From assembly GCA_938029995.1 (NCBI GenBank), contig CALHGI010000455.1, positions 1-7,431 on the forward strand: 7,431 nt of DNA, given 5' to 3'. The notes beneath the pieces were generated by a model. The model searched no databases. It saw nothing but the letters and a program-made list of their open reading frames with translations, and was not told the origin of the DNA. The position numbers were made by a program, and so were the translations under genes. Of this stretch, positions 5,557 through 7,431 are shown in pieces. Within the stretch, counting starts at the first letter, position 1; each line of letters begins with the position of its first letter. The DNA is from an uncultured cyanobacterium (lineage in GTDB: Bacteria; Cyanobacteriota; Cyanobacteriia; Phormidesmidales; Phormidesmidaceae).

Positions 5557-6786
5557 ATGAAATGGGCCAGTGCTGTCTCTACCGACCCTTCACTAGAGCT
5601 TGCGCTGCGGGAGGTGGTGGACCAAGGGTTAGCCCAGCTAGGCACAGCCCCTGATTTGGCCATTATTTTCATTTCTTCGGCTTTTTCGAGCGAATATTCC
5701 CGTGTATTGCCTTTGCTCAAAGGACCGTTAGCCGGTGCTCATATTATTGGCTGCAGTGGCAGTGGGGTTATTGGTAGAACCCATGGTGGCCAGTTGGAGG
5801 AGGTTGAAGAAACCGCTGGTATTAGTTTGACGGTTGCCCATTTGCCCGATGTCACAATACAGGGGTTTCATTTATCCATTGATGAGCTACCTGATTTGGA
5901 TAGTCCACCCAGTGAGTGGACTGAAATTATTCAGGTGGCTCCGGCGGATAAGCCCCACTTTTTATTGATGGCTGACCCTTTTGCTTCGGGGATGAATGAT
6001 CTGTTGCAGGGGTTAGATTTTGCCTATCCAGACTCGGTAAAGTTGGGTGGTTTGGCGGGTATTGAGAGCATCAATCGCAGCTGTGGATTGTTTTGTGGTC
6101 AGCAGCTGTATCGCCAAGGGGTGATTGGTGTGGCACTGTCTGGAAATATTGTGATTGACCCCATTGTGGCCCAGGGCTGTCGTCCCATTGGTCCTACTTT
6201 TCGTGTGGTTGAGGGCGATCGCAATGTGGTCAATCAAGTGGCGGCTCAATTGTCCCAGGCAGAGGCTGATGTGCAAACACCCCTTGAGGCTTTGCAGGAG
6301 CTGTTTCAGACTTTGGATGAACCGGACCGCCAGTTGGCTCAAGAGTCGCTGTTTATTGGTTTGGCCCAGAGTAATTTTAAGCAGTCCCTAGGCCAGGGCG
6401 ATTTTTTGATTCGTAATTTGGTGGGTGTGGACCCCAAGGTGGGGGCGATTGCGATTGCTGATCGAATTCGTCCAGGCCAACGGATTCAATTTCACTTGAG
6501 GGATGCTCACACGGCGCAAGATGAGCTAGCGGTGCTTTTAGAGAATTATCGGCTAGGTAGCCAAGGACAGGCGGCTCCCGCAGGCGCGCTCCTGTTTGCT
6601 TGTAGTGGTCGGGGTACCAGCCTATTTGATGTGCCTAATTGCGACACTGAGCAGTTTAGTCAACAGCTAGGACCCGTGCCCCTGGGAGGGTTCTTTTGTA
6701 ATGGTGAGATTGGTCCGGTGGGTAAAACCACGTTTTTGCACGGGTTTACCTCGGTCTTTGGCCTTTGCCGGGGGGTAGACAACTAG
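5557..6786 (+). CDS. FIST domain-containing protein (FIST_N + FIST_C)
   Basis: FIST is a sensory domain thought to bind small ligands such as amino acids; it is often fused to signalling outputs but here stands alone. The ATG at 5557 gives 409 residues beginning MKWASAVST, a typical opening of cyanobacterial homologs; a TTG at 5527 would add ten poorly conserved residues. No Shine-Dalgarno is evident. FIST_N spans about 30-215, with H-I-I-G-C-S-G-S-G-V-I-G (62-73), L-L-M-A-D-P-F (136-142) and K-L-G-G-L-A-G (162-168). FIST_C spans about 215-400, with F-I-G-L-A (266-270), D-F-L-I-R-N-L-V-G-V-D (282-292), L-F-A-C-S-G-R-G (346-353), V-P-L-G-G-F-F-C-N-G-E-I-G-P-V-G (374-389) and F-L-H-G-F-T-S (393-399). 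No signal peptide, membrane segment, HAMP, kinase or cyclase domain is present, so it is probably cytoplasmic with an unknown partner. It converges with the anti-sigma gene, 23 bases apart. Confidence 0.93.
   Translation: MKWASAVSTDPSLELALREVVDQGLAQLGTAPDLAIIFISSAFSSEYSRVLPLLKGPLAGAHIIGCSGSGVIGRTHGGQLEEVEETAGISLTVAHLPDVTIQGFHLSIDELPDLDSPPSEWTEIIQVAPADKPHFLLMADPFASGMNDLLQGLDFAYPDSVKLGGLAGIESINRSCGLFCGQQLYRQGVIGVALSGNIVIDPIVAQGCRPIGPTFRVVEGDRNVVNQVAAQLSQAEADVQTPLEALQELFQTLDEPDRQLAQESLFIGLAQSNFKQSLGQGDFLIRNLVGVDPKVGAIAIADRIRPGQRIQFHLRDAHTAQDELAVLLENYRLGSQGQAAPAGALLFACSGRGTSLFDVPNCDTEQFSQQLGPVPLGGFFCNGEIGPVGKTTFLHGFTSVFGLCRGVDN
6215..6222. repeat. HIP1 octamer GCGATCGC
   Basis: An exact HIP1 copy inside the FIST gene, where it encodes part of E-G-D-R-N. 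Confidence 0.85.
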
Positions 6787-6803
6787 ATGTTTCTAGGTTG
6801 TTT
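6780..6803 (+). terminator. Possible terminator overlapping the FIST stop codon
   Basis: CTAGA (6783-6787) and TCTAG (6792-6796) form a perfect 5-bp stem with a TGTT loop. Past a bulged G, CAA (6780-6782) pairs with TTG (6798-6800), and TTTAA follows. The hairpin includes the TAG stop. It is AT-rich and short, so its strength is doubtful, but it is the only structure in the 23 bases between the convergent genes. Confidence 0.35.
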
Positions 6804-6809
6804 AAGGGA

Positions 6810-7406
6810 TTAGGTTGGGTTGGAGTCTGTGGCTGCAATAACTTTGGGCTCTGTCGTGCTGTGAGCCGGTAGCTCCATCGTGGTGGTGGCGAGTTCTAAG
6901 AGTGCACCTTCGGGGAGAGCTTTGATATATTGCCAGGCTTCTTGGAGCTGTTGGCGACCGCTGGTGGTGCTGAGCTGACTCAGGCAGCTGAGGAGTGCGA
7001 TCGCAACCGCGAAAACCACGGTCCGACGCAGTGTGGGTGAGGACAATGGACGCCAGAGGCGCTTGGGGGGAGTGGGGACCTGGAGAGGAGGCTGGGCCTG
7101 AACCGGGGCTGTCCGAATTGCTTGCCGTAGCATGAGTAAGCGCTGATACATTTGCAGGGTATGGGGCTCATCCATCAGCCATTGGGCTACCTGCTGTCGT
7201 TCTTCAGCGGTTACTTCATCATCAAGATAGGCGCTTAGAAGCTCAAACCGCTCCTCTTCGTTATAGGTGCCAGAGTGTTCCGTTTTGTGCCCAGGGGCAT
7301 CTACAGACGGGGATGGTGTCTCATCGGCCCGTTCTGGCGAGATGTCAAAAGGCTCAACTTCTCCAGAAGAGCGGCTTTTATCAAAGGAAGCATGATGAAA
7401 GGGCAT
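6810..7406 (-). CDS. Anti-sigma-factor-like single-pass membrane protein
   Basis: This 198-residue protein resembles cyanobacterial anti-sigma factors encoded beside ECF/group-3 sigma genes. Residues 1-50 are polar and probably disordered. Residues about 51-97 form the likely sigma-binding helices, with R-F-E-L-L-S-A-Y-L-D-D-E-V-T-A-E-E-R (53-70) and W-L (76-77) then M-Y-Q-R-L-L-M-L-R-Q (86-95). A Pro-rich linker (about 100-124) leads to one membrane segment, R-R-T-V-V-F-A-V-A-I-A-L-L-S-C-L (127-142), and a roughly 55-residue C-terminal tail presumed extracytoplasmic. The His-x3-Cys-x2-Cys zinc motif of classical ZAS proteins is absent; the only Cys (141) is in the membrane. AAGG lies 10 bases before the ATG at 7406. 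Just upstream the minus strand offers a TAA (7421-7419) that could end the partner sigma gene 12 bases away, but only 25 bases are visible. The partner is therefore inferred. Confidence 0.75.
   Translation of the reverse strand: MPFHHASFDKSRSSGEVEPFDISPERADETPSPSVDAPGHKTEHSGTYNEEERFELLSAYLDDEVTAEERQQVAQWLMDEPHTLQMYQRLLMLRQAIRTAPVQAQPPLQVPTPPKRLWRPLSSPTLRRTVVFAVAIALLSCLSQLSTTSGRQQLQEAWQYIKALPEGALLELATTTMELPAHSTTEPKVIAATDSNPT
6997..7004. repeat. HIP1 octamer GCGATCGC
   Basis: The third exact HIP1 copy, inside the membrane-segment codons of the anti-sigma-like gene. Confidence 0.85.
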
Positions 7407-7431
7407 ATCGTTTGGACCTTAATCTACCAGT

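Noticed and set aside
6013..6391. Frames at 6013-6342 (minus) and 6155-6391 (plus)
   Set aside because: Both lie inside the FIST gene, whose domains are continuous through this stretch.
1..7431. tRNA, rRNA, CRISPR array, insertion sequence or prophage gene
   Set aside because: I found no cloverleaf, no regularly spaced repeats, no transposase or integrase motifs, and no target-site duplications.

Overview
This window almost certainly comes from a cyanobacterium. It carries a CP12 gene (the Calvin-cycle redox linker), the cyanobacterial DUF3177 membrane family, a FIST-domain protein of cyanobacterial type, and three copies of the HIP1 octamer GCGATCGC in 7.4 kb. Most genes have no clear Shine-Dalgarno sequence, which is common in this phylum. 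Genus cannot be settled from the sequence; the moderate GC and loose gene packing would suit a filamentous or leptolyngbyoid lineage, but that is inference.

Layout. (1) Positions 1-844, minus strand: the 5' part of an exported FecR-domain protein that runs off the left edge. (2) 845-1244: a 400-bp divergent intergenic region with several dyads, including a terminator-like hairpin in the leader of the next gene. (3) 1245-2513, plus strand: an exported protein with a predicted outer-membrane beta-barrel C-terminus. (4) 2566-4655, minus strand: three co-directional genes, transcribed as DUF3177 membrane protein, then a 97-aa conserved small protein (15-bp gap), then class I DAHP synthase (aroG-like) after a longer gap. 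(5) 4876-5100, minus strand: CP12, followed downstream by a strong stem-loop. (6) 5101-5556: a divergent intergenic region rich in dyads and direct repeats. (7) 5557-6786, plus strand: a stand-alone FIST_N/FIST_C sensory-domain protein. (8) 6810-7406, minus strand: a membrane-anchored anti-sigma-factor-like protein converging on the FIST gene; the sigma factor gene would be expected just past the right edge.

Most genes are ordinary cyanobacterial chromosomal genes: carbon metabolism (CP12), the entry step of aromatic amino acid synthesis (DAHP synthase), and envelope or sensing functions (FecR protein, beta-barrel, FIST protein, anti-sigma factor). I see no mobile element, CRISPR array, tRNA, rRNA or phage gene. 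The least explained items are the divergent FecR/beta-barrel pair with its hairpin leader, the small protein between DUF3177 and DAHP synthase, and the repeat-rich CP12/FIST promoter region. None is proof of a new system.
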